From Heliocidaris tuberculata (Eukaryota; Echinodermata; Echinoidea; Camarodonta; Echinometridae): DNA of 64,000 bases. The stretch spans positions 69,671,707 through 69,735,706 of the forward strand of contig CM046832.1 in assembly GCA_025618425.1 (NCBI GenBank), in the 5' to 3' direction. Position numbers and translations under genes: made by a program. Position 1 is the first letter of the stretch. Each line of letters opens with the position of its first letter. Below are positions 1 through 14,000 of the stretch, piece by piece. The notes beneath the pieces were generated by a model. The model made no database searches and was not told where the DNA came from. It saw nothing but the letters and a program-made list of their open reading frames with translations.

Positions 1-607
1 CATGCTACCTCAGCCACATTCACTAAGGGGTGTAAGATGTTATGTAAGAAAGGGATCACAAATCTGAATCCCAGGATTAGATCCAATACCAACCAGTAGG
101 GTTTTTCTAATGCAGGGATACACAGGAATAAATCCTGAAGTACTACAAGCACCACATCTAATTCCATATTTCCGTTCTTCTTACTTTGCATTATGTTACA
201 TTTACAATGGCTACGGAGAAGACATTTGTCTGAGCCTTTCCGAAATAAAAGGTATAAAAGACACAGAAAGTTAGAGAAAACAGAAATTTGAACCTATTTT
301 TCACTGAATATCTGACATTTTTGTCTAGAATAGTTTCCTTCAAAATGCAAGAAATAAAGATGTGCTCTTTTATATCTTGAAGCTGCTACATAGAACTGAA
401 AAGAGGACAAGAGACATGTTGTAGATTGGTTTTTCACACCAATTCATTCATTTTTTTTCTTCTCCCTTCTGATTAAAAGTTATGATCAAGCCTTGAATAT
501 GCCAGAAATGAAAGAGATGCAGTAAAATGGGGGGGGGGGGGGGGGGGAGGCACAAATACTGAGTCAAACATACTTCTGGCTTTCAGAAAGCCTGAAAAAT
601 CAGTCTA
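1..607 (+). repeat. Copy 1 of a ~600-bp near-perfect inverted duplication
   Basis: Read on the opposite strand, this segment matches 55445-56045 base for base as far as I could follow by eye. The only differences I saw are in the poly-G/C run: here 19 G at 529-547 followed by AGG, there 16 uninterrupted C. That accounts exactly for the lengths 607 and 601. The match begins at the first base of the window, so it may extend upstream out of view. It ends at 607, where unique sequence continues. No gene is apparent inside it. It contains A/T-rich intron-like sequence and the G19 tract. Confidence 0.96.
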
Positions 608-1904
608 CAAAGTTTCATTTAAAAACTTGGAAATATCCAATCAAATGATTTTAGGATCAACAAGCTTGTGCAATGTGCATTATATGCAGAATATCAATAT
701 CAAAAACAAACTTGTGGTTGATTCGGTCAGATAGAAACCTCAAGGTAAGGTCTATCTGTGGTATGTTTGCAACCTGTTCTAGACCAGTTGAATTCAAAAC
801 CATAGAATACTCTTGAAAAAAAGGAGAGAGACTGGAGACAATATTATCATCCCATAATTCACGCCACGGTGCACAGAAAACAGAACAGGAACGAGAAAGA
901 ATTCCATCACAAAAAGTCTAATTTCAGCGGATTACCTATAACCTTGGACATGGCATACCAAAAAACCTGGACATAATATCTCACCATACATAGAACCCAG
1001 GTATATCACCTGAACAAATTCTATTTCTCTCCGAGTCTCTATCTCTTCTTGTCTATGAAAGGGGTAAAGATGTGGAAAACAACCATCTTTTCTGATGTCT
1101 GCATGTTTTTCCGGCTCTGGAAAATATGAAGCCTGTCCCTCTTGAGATGCAGCCGATTTGAGTGATTCAATATTATCCTGTTTATGAAAGGACAATTTCT
1201 GCCGGAACAAATTATGCGTAGGGAGAGCATTTCCCTCAGTGGACAGACAACCTCATCGGTTATACTTCCTCTCCTCATTGATTTCACTTTTGATTCCCTT
1301 GTTTTGAACATCATGGTTTTAAAATGGCAAAGAGATGATCTTGTAGAACTTCATACAAAACATTATTAAGTGAGACTGAGTGATGGTTCAAAAAACAGAA
1401 AGACTCAAATTAAAGTGTCAACATGAACTTCTGAGGTTTACTGGATTACTTTCTGGTCATATTAGGAAATTATTAAGGAAAACAAAGTTACAAAATCTGA
1501 TAAAATGATCTTGATATATTCATGAATAATATCCTCTATTCATAAGCCGTCAAGCTCCAATAACATGAATGTTTTAGGAAATCCAATCTACAGACATTTT
1601 GGTAATTTCCTTCGACATTGTAATGTTTTGGTGATGTAACCATAGAGAACTATGCTCATTGTTCTGATGGTGTGAAAGTCAAAGACCCAAGGTTGAAACC
1701 ACAATCAACCATAACTGCCTGTTGTATCCTGTTCAGGCATTTTTCATGTGAAGCAGGCCATATAAAGGGATGGGAGTGGGTGGGGAGCCTGCGTGGGCAT
1801 CATCACGGTAACACAGGGATGGCATCATGGGAACATGTTCTCCCAGCTGAACCCTGGCATCAGATCAGCGGAACCAACATGGAGGTCATGTTCACAACTC
1901 AACC

Positions 1905-1925
1905 AAAAAAAAAAAAAAAAAAAAA
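1905..1925. repeat. Poly-A run (A21)
   Basis: Twenty-one consecutive A. The 230 bases before it are less AT-rich than their surroundings and contain a weak B-box-like GGTTGAAACC at 1691-1700, so a retroposed origin is conceivable. No target duplication or clear A box was found, so only the homopolymer is asserted. Confidence 0.9.
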
Positions 1926-4900
1926 CCCTCAAACCTATGGGCCCCTAAATTAACAAATGAATATAACTGTAAAATCATGATGTGTGCAGAGAAGACTATA
2001 CCACTTAATTGTTTTACATCTTCTATAATTATTGTATGGCACTAACTGAAGGCATTTCTTAGAGCTTATTTTGACAGAATATATATATCACCACTACATA
2101 TTTGTCTCCAACAAAATGAATGATACATCATTTACTACTGTAGTTACAAATCTATGGTTCATACTAGGCTACTTCATACACATTCCTTGAAGATCTGATT
2201 TATTATGTAATATTTACATGTAAAATGTTTTACAATGCAGCTAATAACTGAAAAATAAGATTTTATTAAGGATGAAAAAGTAATTTTCACCTTCAAAATG
2301 GATTCTATTCCATTTAACTTTGTGGACATTGTACATAAACTATATGAACTTCAAAACCTCTTCATAAACTTTTTAAAAGCAAAAGAAACAACTTTGTGCT
2401 GGTAAAACTTGTTTAAAAAGACGAGTATGAACGAACTAGTAGCAGCTAAATCCGCAACTCACATGACTGCTCATCTGTTAGCCATCTTTTAAGCCAGCCT
2501 TACTCTAGGTAAACATTCACAGTTATTCCACATCAATTGAATCCTTCCTGATTCTTTACTCAGTACGCAGTGACGTGTCAACTACCTTTTTTCTTTCCAT
2601 AGCAGTGTCATTGAAAGACTCGCTATGCATGCCCAGACTAATAATCAAATATTCAGTTTTGCAATTCAAAATGGACCCTTTGATACATTCCTATTTCTTG
2701 CTTCAGTAACAGGCAAACTGCATAATCAAATAGGGATTTTTCATTTCATTCATGTCTTTATCTGATGATTGGAGATCAGACAAAAGGGAAATAAACTTTA
2801 TCAACTCTGGTTGTATGCTGAACTTTTAGCATATCATGTTTTGTTTCATATAAAGGGTGAATTCCTAGATTTTCAACAGATATAAACCATGTAAATGACT
2901 TATTAAAGGGGGATTCGTTTACAAGTTATAATAAACAAACAACATACTTTTTCTTCTTCCTGTAGGCATATCTTATACATTTCAAATAAAATGATTCATA
3001 CACTCTGGGAAGAATAAGCAAAATGAATGCTCAAACTATTCCATTTATGAGAGAAAAACGTTCAACCGGCAGCAAAATATATCCTCTCCATCTCTAACTA
3101 AACTCTATTTGAACTATAAACATCTCATCACTTCCTGACTCCAAACTCCTCTTTTCTATCCTGTCTGACACCTATCCAAATTAAATTGAGCCACGATCAA
3201 CATCAAAATTTCGCTCCCCAAAAAGCCAATTTTCTGACAAAATGTTGTTTTCATAAAGTCATTAACAAGTTTAGTTGAAGGCCATTCTCATCCCAATTAA
3301 GCCTCTAAACAGACAGCCACCATCAATTGTTCCACAGGCTAAATTCATCAGGAGTTCAACTCCATCAATCCATCTTATTTTGGGAGAAAAAACTGTTGTC
3401 GTACGCTGGCCTTGGGTCTGTGGAGGACAAGGCTTGAAGAGAAATTGACATTGGCCATGTTGTAATTTACAACCGCATTTGAGCATTCCAGAGTGTTCGC
3501 ACTCCAAATCGACAATGACTTAAACGTTCCCATGTGTGATCTCTTGACTCAGTGAATTTACAACTTGCAGTGTGTAAAGACAGTTACCATGGTTGTGCCT
3601 GGGTGTGAAAATAGGGCAGTCGATCCTCTCTAAAATAACTAATGACAAAAGTACCCTATTACCACTTGGGATTCTTTCACTGGCTGAGACAGAGATAGAG
3701 GGAGAGGGGGAGGGGTTGAGGAGAATACAAAGTAGTCGATGACAGCATGGACTGGGTGAATTGTAAAATGAGGGTCTAGTCAAACGGTACACAAGACAAA
3801 TTTCTAGCAATTGTACAATTATGCTACTGTATTTGGCCCATCTGCCATGGCTCCAGTAGCCTGGGAATGGAATCGGACACAAATTGAGTAACAAGGATCC
3901 AAGATTACTTGAACAAACATCGCCAAGGCCTATGCTTTCAAAGTGTTTAGGGATCTGAGAGTTAGATGTCTACTTCCATGTTTCATTTAGATACATGTAT
4001 TCAAATAAACTCATTGATTTGTTTTTGTTTTTCCACCAAATTAGAGTAAATACAGAAGGGCTCCTTTTCATTACTTAACCACAATAGTTTGCTCTCAAGA
4101 TACTAATATTAGTCTAAATATCCATATTTATTATGAAACTTGACCCACTTCACATCAAATTGAATCAAACAGATAATGAGACTGTTTCACTGAAACAGCA
4201 TGGTACATGATAAAATCTCCAGTGAGATGAAACTTGTTCTATTGAATGGTTTCAGTTATCCAGGAGCCCACCCATATGCCTTCTGACCTACAAATCTAAT
4301 TTCCACAAAGATTTACTTTACTCTTCCTCTACAACAAGACTACCTCTGTCCAGTTTGAGAAGATCAACTAAACTAGATATTGTAACAAGATAATTTTCTC
4401 TCAGTTTGATATTAAGTCTTGCAGAGAATTCTTGCACATAGCTGCAGCTTGTCCTGTTCCTGGATATTCTGTTGAACCAGCTTGTGGTATCTGTCATGTC
4501 TGGTGCTTTCCTACACTGTCCTTCAACTTGGTATTGCTCTTGTATCAGACATGATTTGATATAAAAGGTGTAAAATGAGATGTCTGTGGACTGTTAATCA
4601 TTCCATGTTTCAAATTACCTGCCTTCATAGATACATGGGTGGGCTACATTACGAGTCAAAGCCCTTCCATTTTTCGTTAAACTAAAATACAATGACCATA
4701 ACATCACAGTACTTGCTCATTGCGTGATTAGAAAATAAAGGTTACAATAGAAAACTAATATGCCACATACTACTCAACAAGATTGATATGGCATACTCTT
4801 TATACGTGTCTACGATCAAAATCTAAAACGTCTCTTTGAGTGAGCGTGTTATTACTCATAATTCACAGAAGTGTTCTGCAGTAATTATGCTGCCCCAATT

Positions 4901-5527
4901 TCCTGAAAAAGGTGATCACGTCACCCCTCCAGCAGCTGAAGATACGATCTCATCGCTTTCCTAAGTACTCTGTATGCAGAGTGCACCTAGCAAATGGTGA
5001 CAGTATTTGGTTCTAGTGTAGAGAAGGAAGGAGAGAAAGAAATCCATCAAAGTCACACCCGATCTAACCCAGACTTTATCACCAACCGATCCCCTTTTGA
5101 AAACTGGACAAATCAGCACCTTATCAGTCTAACTTTTGACACCAATACCTCTATATTTTCATTCCCAAAAGAGCACTTATGGTGTGAGGCAGAGAGAGAA
5201 GTGGAAACTGACAAAAATATATTTTTATTTGGTTTTCCAGAGGTGTAAACTTCTCTTTGAAGCTGCTCTTATGTAAACACAATATTTCCCATTCAAGTTT
5301 GCCACTTCTCGCAAGGCATACCTTCTCCAATTGTAAGAATTTCAATCGTATTTGTAGCCAGCGGCCGTGAAATAGGGGGCCCTTAGCATTTCTATGCAGC
5401 AATATTTGCCAACTATGGCTTTGTCCATCATTTCTTGCAATTGTAAGGTGCAAAGAGGAGTACGCAAACATATACGTTTCTTTCTATTTGATTACACAGA
5501 CATGGACAAATATATTGCTATGAAATG

Positions 5528-5552
5528 CACACACACACACACACACACACAC
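5528..5552. repeat. (CA)n microsatellite
   Basis: About 12 uninterrupted CA units followed by a C-rich tail. Confidence 0.95.
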
Positions 5553-7948
5553 TCCCCACTCAACCACACTCAAATAATCAGACGCAAAAGAGCCAAGAAA
5601 TCGTAGAACCGACCCACATTGCTAACACAATGTAGTATTATAACTAAACTGCATTTTGTATATAGAAATACTGTTTCTACTTTCCTATCAACATCAGCTT
5701 CTCTTGTCCTATCTTGATTATGATGATGATAATAAAGATTTTTGTCTATGAGGTGGTATTTAAGCCTGGGGGTCATTTTTTCTCTTAATTCTTTACCCCT
5801 ATGATCATTGCCCTTCACCTATAGCAGGCCTATTCAACAGATGCCAACTAACACTCAAGGGGGTTGATGCACTGACAATTACTATACCTCACTTGCTGTA
5901 TTATGAATGGGAAGAGGATGTATAATTGCTGCATGCCATATAGCAACTATTTTTATGAGGTATACTTTAATTGTGTACAGGTGAATATGATATGGTGATG
6001 CATACAACACCAATTCAAACAGTTTTAAAATTCTATATAAGCACCGCAGGTGAATAAATAATAAATGTATATATTTTATCTTTATGGCATTATACACTAT
6101 GTGTAGTTTATTTTTTAATTTTGAAAATATATCAATCTAATGAAATTTGTACTTTACTGAAAAAATCAAAATATCAAAAGGCTGTTGAGGTTCATTATAC
6201 CTCAATGAATATTTAATTAAACAAAGTATGAGGCACAAATCAAGTTAAATCAGCTTTTACAAGCCTCCATTATGAATGATCATGATAAGATGTAGATGTA
6301 GAATTATGCATAATGGTAAGGTTCATAATCACCTATGTGGGAAAAGAAGTTCAAACTTTAAATTGATATTCCTTGACATAAATGTAACATACAGTTGTAA
6401 GGCTTTGATTTTAGTACAACTTACTTACATTTCCCTGCTTGAAGCTCCAGTAGTTGGTCAAAGTATTTAAAATGCAGACATCTAACTAGATGTATGACAC
6501 CTAGTAGTAGCTGTAAAATTGCTCTTTTATGGGAGATTGGTTTAGTTTTTCTTTTCTGCTGAAGCAATAACTTACAAGACGATTTGGAGAGAACAATGGC
6601 TGTCACACAAAGAATTGATTGATTGATTGATTTACTACCTAAAATCTAGCTCATCTAATGGGTAAATCAATACAGTTACAGGATATGCTGCTTGAACACA
6701 TTCTGCACAACAGGTTTTTTTCTTCAGACCCTCGCTCTTGAAAGTTCAATTTTCATACAAGTTTACCCTTAATTCATGCAACTATGAAAATGTCTGTTTA
6801 GAGGCACAAGAATGTTAAATGATATGAGTTAATGCTCTTCTGGTGCTCAGCAGATGAATATGGTTTCACATGCTTCAACACCGTAATGTCACACTATGAA
6901 ACTTCTTCCATGTACACAGCACAAACATACATTTACACCATGTTGACAAGCCTTGGTTATGTGTAAACATGATGCATCAGAATGTATTTGGGGCAATGCC
7001 CTTCGGTAGGATATCATTCTGAAAGGGATCTTGTTTATACTCAAAGGACATAGAGATTACCAAGCTCATGCTAATGCTTCTAATAATCTTTACTTGACAT
7101 GACTGAAGACCATCAGAGACTATGGTTATAGTCTTTGATAAACTTACCTGATCAGGCTTTATTACATTTTGCTGTCCACACGATGTGAAATCCCAGGCCA
7201 TGTTTCTCAAGACATCAACATCGTGCAAACAGCAAAAGTTAACTCAATTTGCAGTCCATACTGCATGTCAAAGAATGTGAAATGAGATCTCCCACAGAAC
7301 AGACAAGACAGATTTACAATTAAGGTTGTATAGCCTGAAACCTTAGAGGAGGGCTACAGTCTGGCACAGCCTGAATGGCAGACTTGTAAAAAGATCAGAC
7401 AAATGCCCTTTATGCCCCACAAAAATAGCATTGGACTAAAGGGTGTTGGATATTTTGGCGGTGTTGTCATCGACTGTACTAACAACTGGACTCATCCGTT
7501 AAAGGCTAGTTGTAAAGATCAAAGTCATATCTGACAGTTCATACATTTGACAGCTGAAGAGACATATGTGCAAGTACTATTGCAGTGTTGTTGTTCACTG
7601 TGTATTCATCATACATACATGTCCAAATACACAAATAGGCCTATATTTCTATTATTGAGAAAGGACAAGTAGAATCATCCAATATTATGGTGATCAGATA
7701 CTGCACAAGTAAAATAAAGAAATAAAGTTTGAGGAAGTACCTTCTGTATCACCCGTTCCCTTGAATGCCATGTACACCCTTAGGTATATTCAAATGACAA
7801 CATATGCTGATACGAAAGATAAATCACTCTAAGGTTAAGTGCGAACAGAGTTGCGATGAAATCCCTTTTCCTTCCTCCACCTAACCTTTCTATCAAAAAG
7901 AAGTTGTTACCCTGTCTATCATGCTCAGCCCTCCATACTCTATCCCCT

Positions 7949-8003
7949 TAGAGCCAGAAGGGCATTATTCACACAGAGTTCGGTTAACGCCCTTCTTGCT
8001 CTT
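7949..8003. repeat. Short hairpin, copy A of the AGAGCC..AAGGGCATTAA family
   Basis: The left arm 7949-7967 pairs with the right arm 7985-8003 with three mismatches in 19, around a 17-base loop. The arm core (agagccagaagggcatta) recurs at 19269-19353 and 35403-35468. It is therefore a dispersed foldback family rather than a chance hairpin. There is no coding potential. The origin could be a very small MITE or a structured element. Confidence 0.75.
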
Positions 8004-11000
8004 TGCAGACCACCCATCCCTGATCATCCTCATTCCATGGTCAGTGACTTGGAGATGCCATCACAACATCATGACAATGGTGTTGAGCATCTCTGTCTTT
8101 GGTCAGTGTCCTACCTGACCCTTAGATCAACCTCAGATCAGATGTTTAATGAGGTGATACTTGTAATGGTCAATCAACCAAACATCATACCACTTATTGA
8201 TTAGGGCTTCGGCTATTGTGAAATCTTTGGAAATCACATATTTACACATTAATTTGCAATTCCTTTGAAAAATGCTTAATAAGCAAAAATATTATATCAT
8301 TGCCAGTTTACAAATAAGATCAATATTTGACACTGATGTTCAAGTCTGAAATTATTTAGATATATTTTGAGTACAATTATGAAGATGAGTATGGCTTTTA
8401 CTCTTTTCTTGGTAATAGTACAAACTCTAAAATTATCAACTACTAATCCTACACTTCTCTGACAGTCATTGATTATCTGACATCTGAGCTTAGGCCTTTT
8501 CAATGACTAGATTAAGATGTTCTGAGTGTTAGTATTTGGAGAAATCTTCCTTCGTGTATAAAACATATACAGGACAAGCAATGTTTTCGTAATACCGGTG
8601 GTGGGGGACTGTCAACTCAAAGAGTCATGGCAAAGTAGATTGAGAATGGACTGGTTTCTAAATTGCTCCTTCCCAAATGATCTTGTATTTAGAATATTTG
8701 CACTCAATGGCAAGTACCTGTGAAATACCATAATCTTCTTTTCAAGATTTTTTTCTCAGCTAATGCAGAAATAAAGAAATTTGCTAGACAGAGAGGTATG
8801 GGTGTAAGTGACATGATTGATAATACCCACTGAATTTTTGTCTGTAAATATTGTGATTTTACCATTCATATTTCAGGAGAGAGAAGAAAAGGGGTAGAAA
8901 AATGGGAGGTTGTGAAGAAGAATGAAATTCTTTGCCCTGTGATCTACGTTTTTCTAAGCTTGAAGAGAATAAAGGTGAGTCGTTCCAGCCCTGAACTCCA
9001 ACAAAAGAATTGCGAACTGGATCACTCTTTTGGGCATTGTGCATGACAAGGATGAGTTGAACAAAACAAGGGGGTCATAAAATATGATTTATCTGACAGG
9101 ATTCCTATAAGTTTTGTTCAGGGTCTCCTGCTTATCCTCACTTATTCTGGGTGTTTTGGAGCAGAATGGACATGACAACTGCAAAATTGGGCTGAACAAT
9201 GGGATGGTTTAATTTGTCTCTCTTTTGGACAGAAATTTGTTGCTTCGTTACCCAAGTGTGATGTCGCCATTTTGGGGAGACATCGACGTCCATGGGTGTA
9301 ATGCTGTTACTATAGGGGAATGTTATGGAGATTAGCAAAACTAAATGTGTGTACAAGGCATGGTGCTTACAGACTCGCTTACAGACAATAATGGCAGTGG
9401 ATGTCAAACAGGAATGATAAAACGTTTGGAAATGCCTTTTCATCATCAATCCTAACAGAAATCTCAACTCAAATATATCTCAAATATCTATCTTTTAACA
9501 TTTATCTCATTGTCCAAATCCTTTCAAAAACCACAGTTGTTCCATAGTGAAAATAATATCCAGCTTTGATGATTTGAATGAAGTTGACAAAAGCTTTCAG
9601 GTAAATTTGAAAAAACGATTTCACAGATTACCGAAACAATTTTTCATGAATGTTCTCTGTCACATAAGCAACACCATAAACAATCACACATGACAAATTC
9701 CAACACCATATATCAGTTTAGTGTCAGCTGTCCTTATGGAGTAGTTTGTTTACCGCTGAGATTATGAACCCAAAGAAGGATAGAGAACATCGTTCCGGGC
9801 GCTTCCTCCTCAAAGAAAATGATCAGTCTGACCCTCATATCACATCCAATTCTATTCCTTGGAAGAGATGTAGGTTTCTACCCCCTAAAGCAGTTATTAC
9901 AGACTAGGTAAAATCCCAAGCTCTAATCCAGCAAGATTTTACAGACATGGGCCTAAGGCATCAGAACATGGAGAAGAAAGAGGGGTGAAGCAGAGGCTGA
10001 TGACCAAAGATTTAATCAAATTCACAGTTTCTGAAAAAAATCTGCCGGTGACTGAATACGAAATAATTTTTCCAACAAATACCTTGAAGTGTAATGACTG
10101 CAGTAGGGAGGGGATGTCATAAGGAGTGAGAAGATCGCCATTGAGTGTCTGCTACTATTTTTTAAAGGTTAGTAAGTGATACATCTACTTCTACCTATAT
10201 GCCCCTACATTTTTTGTCAACTTAACAATTTTGCTGCACTAAAAATTAGCAAATTCACATGTATATCTAAAGAAAATATTTTTGTAATTAAAATAAAATT
10301 AAAAATGGGAAGTAATAAGAAAATTATATAATGATAACTGGCTTCTTGCAGGCACCAGAAAAATCATTTGCATTTCACAAACACTGCATGAAAATATAAC
10401 TATCGTCATGCTTAACATGCTCTGTTACTGACTGCTGTGGGGTTGAGCTCAGTTTGTTTCCTGTGATGTTAATCTACCAAAGATATCTCATTTCATGGAT
10501 TTCAACTTCCCCCATCGCACGAAAAATGATGAATAAGAGGTCACTATCAAATTTAATTACTTCACTCCAAAGCACTTTGAGCGCAGCATTTAAAATCATC
10601 CCAAACTAAGAGCTGGGAAGCTGGGAATTACTTAATTAAGATCCTAATTTTTGATTGAGTCAGGAATTTAGGTCCATTTAGTGCCATTTCTTGGGGACCC
10701 TGTTTCCCTTCACACGTCAGAGTATAAAATTACAAACAACATAATACGGGTCAAGTCCGGAGTAATATGAAAGTTTTTGATTGAATGCATGTGTTTGTGA
10801 AATCCTCCCTGAAACAATTTAGAGCAGAAATTCAATGTATCACTATTTCATAACATAGGTAATTGCACTATACATTTCATAGTAGAAAAGAAACACATGA
10901 TTTATTTGTCTTAAGAAGGTCTTATAAGAAAATTATTAGGCAAGTGAACTACCGACCTATTCTTCACTTCATTTTCAAGGTTTGACATTCCGTATCTTGA

Positions 11001-14000
11001 CATTGCAATATTCATCATTTTTTTAAATATGTATCATGAAAGATACATTAATTTGATGAATTAAACATTTTTTAAATGTTATAAATACTCAAATACATAC
11101 AAAATGTGCCCTATTGTTAAATTTTTGACAAGTACAAACCTGAATTACTTTTAGTAAGAATTGCATTTCTTTCAAATAGCACTCCATAAAATCCATATTT
11201 CAAATTCCTTAACATTTTTTAAGGTTAAATAGGGAGCATCAACAACACTAATTGAAATATCATCAAATAAAACAGCCAAATCAAGGTCAAAAGGAAAGTC
11301 CAACAAAACAAGAAATTATTTTGCATCTGGGAATAGCATTTATTACTAGAGAAGTAGGCTGGTGTTTTAACCCTATACATGCACTGGGTAAAACCACAAT
11401 AAAATCCGTACATTGAGTTATTATTTCTCCAATGTAAACAATGAAGGAAAGATACAGACAAAAGTTAATATTTTTGGAATATGAATTTAGGGAAAGTTTC
11501 TTACAAATAAGAATATATTTCCAACAAGGAACATCATTTTACCATCAATCTACTTCAAGAATCTGCTTGCAACTTGTTACATCAATACACTTGCTCCTTG
11601 CTCTTACAATATTCAAAACTCTAGCCCCCAAAATGGAAGTGAACATATCTTGTTTCACATCTGGGGGAGATGATTTCTCTGGTTATTTCCATGGCTTCTA
11701 TCAAACAGCTGACATTGGCTGATTCTCAATCCATCTCAAAACCATGGAAGGAAGATGGATTGCCCTCTATACTTTATCCTTGCAGTTTTCCCTTCCCTTT
11801 TTTTCTTTCGAAGTCAAATTTTCAAACCCTAAGATGGAATATTGACACCTCTAATGCTCAAGACCTATAGTTTATATCTTCCTTGAAAGAGAAGTACAAG
11901 GTTAGGTTTGTAAGACTTTGATACCAGTATGAATTTATCATTTCACCTCAGGTTTAACATTGAACTAAAAAGCAATAAATTTTAAACACACTAAAGTGAG
12001 CTATTTGATATCCTGTTTCCATATTTTAGCACCCTTGGGTTTTTTTTTCTGTTACAGGTAAAGAACCATTAACCAATTAGGAAACATGAATAAAAACACA
12101 AATAAAACATGAATAAAACATGATTCCAAATCAATACAATTTAGAAAGAATGTTGTTTTTGCTTCATTTGAATATCTTAGAAGCGAAACAATCATGTATG
12201 TTAAGCATGCACATTTTCCATGAATCAAATTTTAGTTAAATCTTACTCACTGTCTCCTTTCTATTTCATTCAAAAATGAAAGCAAATGAAAACATTTTGC
12301 TTTCCGGTTAGTGTACAAATAGATACAATACATGATATAGCTTTAACCCCGTTATCTCTGCACACATCTACCGCGATTTGCTCTTTTTTCTATCTTTTCA
12401 AATCCCCTCCAGGAAAAGAGAATGAAAATTCAAAATGAAAAGGTCAGAAATAGAATGGTTGATTAGAGATGACTGAAAACAAAATCCCTGTCAATACTTC
12501 TTGGACACAAAAGATGCTTTCATTTTTTAGTTCAATAAAAACACTTGTGGCTTGGCAAGGAACTAGATTAAGGCAAGGCAGCACAGAAAACTAGAGTATC
12601 TTGAATTACACATTTCATCTTCTGTACTTAGATAAAAAATTATAACGTAGGATTGCTTTAAGTATACTGGTAGACATACAGAAGCTATGTCTACAATGTA
12701 TGTTTAAGGCCTATGTTTATAAAGCTTTTCTTTGATTTCCTAGTATAATTATCTATTTAAAAATTGTTTCTAAAAAAGGACAAACATTTTGTGCACATTC
12801 TGTCTTTTTGTAGGACTTTAGGATTTAACAGCAAGAGAAAGAAATATATCAAAGTAAGAACACTTTTAATACCTAAAAAAGCAGGATTTAGCAGGATTTC
12901 TACTGCAGCAAGAGACAGGATTATATGTATATTAAAGTCAGAGTACTTTTTTGAGTGACTTGCTTCATTAGTCTGGTGCCAATTCTCCCATGATGAAACA
13001 ATTCCCCTTTTTCATGACGAAGCAATTTCCCATGATTTCCATACATTTTTGTGCAAATGAACACCACGCCATTCAATTTGTGCAGGGAGGAGTGAAATAG
13101 TCAGCACGCCTTTCGAGAAAAGGTGGATTTGAATAACGCTTCCATTTGATGTATTAAGAGGCACTAGCTGTGAATATACCCCATGCAGGAATTAAGCTCT
13201 ATCATGCACCCGACAATACAAAGAAGTTGGGTATATTTTTAGCAAAATTTTTAATTATATTTGATGAATAAATTTCAAGAAAAAAATGTTTTTCTCACAT
13301 TTTTTAAAGTGCACAAATCCTCAGATTAAACAGTAACGTGACAAGTAAGCCCCCTTGCAGTGAGCATTTCAAAGCACTGATAAAACACCTCTTGATTAAG
13401 TATTCATTTATTGATAGGAAGGAATTTTAAACTCCCAATGAAAAGTTTTCATAAAATGTCTCAAAGAACCAAAAAATATACCTCCCCCTAAAAAAAATAA
13501 TGAGAAATAAAGTACAGCGGAAATCCCTCCCAGAACAATGTAGCTGAAGCAATTTCAAGGATGCTGATTTTGAAATATTTGCCGTAAGCCTCCTTAATAA
13601 CTGACAATTTTCATACACTCAACAGCAATCAGACAAAACGAGACAGAGCTGCAAAGGATCAGTTACGCCTGATGTTGTTGACTACTGAGCGCTTCTCTTT
13701 CATTCAGTCATGAACACCTCTGATGAGAGAGAGAGAGAGGAATCTTAACCTATTTTGTCTCTTTTTCCACTAAAAACGCACTTGTTCTGTCGAATTCCTG
13801 TTCACTCTCTTGTTAAACCTTAGCACCATTTTCCCTCTTGATATAAATTCTTTGACTCGATATAATGTGTTTTTAATTCAAGATAATTGATATTCATTCA
13901 TGCAGCCTTAGAACTTCACCTGCAAATGTTCCGCAAATTACTAAATGCACTTCTGAGAGATCAATGTTTTATCTTCACTTAAAAGTCTCAAGAACATACT

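Larger units (their letters stand above)
608..7948. other. Non-coding AT-rich stretch, no supported gene
   Basis: No reading frame here is longer than about 125 codons, and none combines a good start, splice sites and plausible protein composition. Local features are an A21 run (1905-1925), a (CA)n tract (5528-5552) and a GATT tetranucleotide run near 6613. A GTAAGT donor-like site at 7147/7146 on the minus strand is discussed as a weak exon candidate. If the secreted-protein exon at 23916-24042 is real, this stretch could lie within its downstream introns, but no exon was recognised. Confidence 0.6.

Noticed and set aside
1672..1925. Possible SINE: poly-A tail with a B-box-like GGTTGAAACC
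   Set aside because: No A box, no target duplication and only a weak B box, so only the poly-A run is kept.
3271..3507. Cysteine-containing 78-codon minus-strand frame
   Set aside because: No signal peptide, splice sites or regular cysteine spacing. It is compatible with chance.
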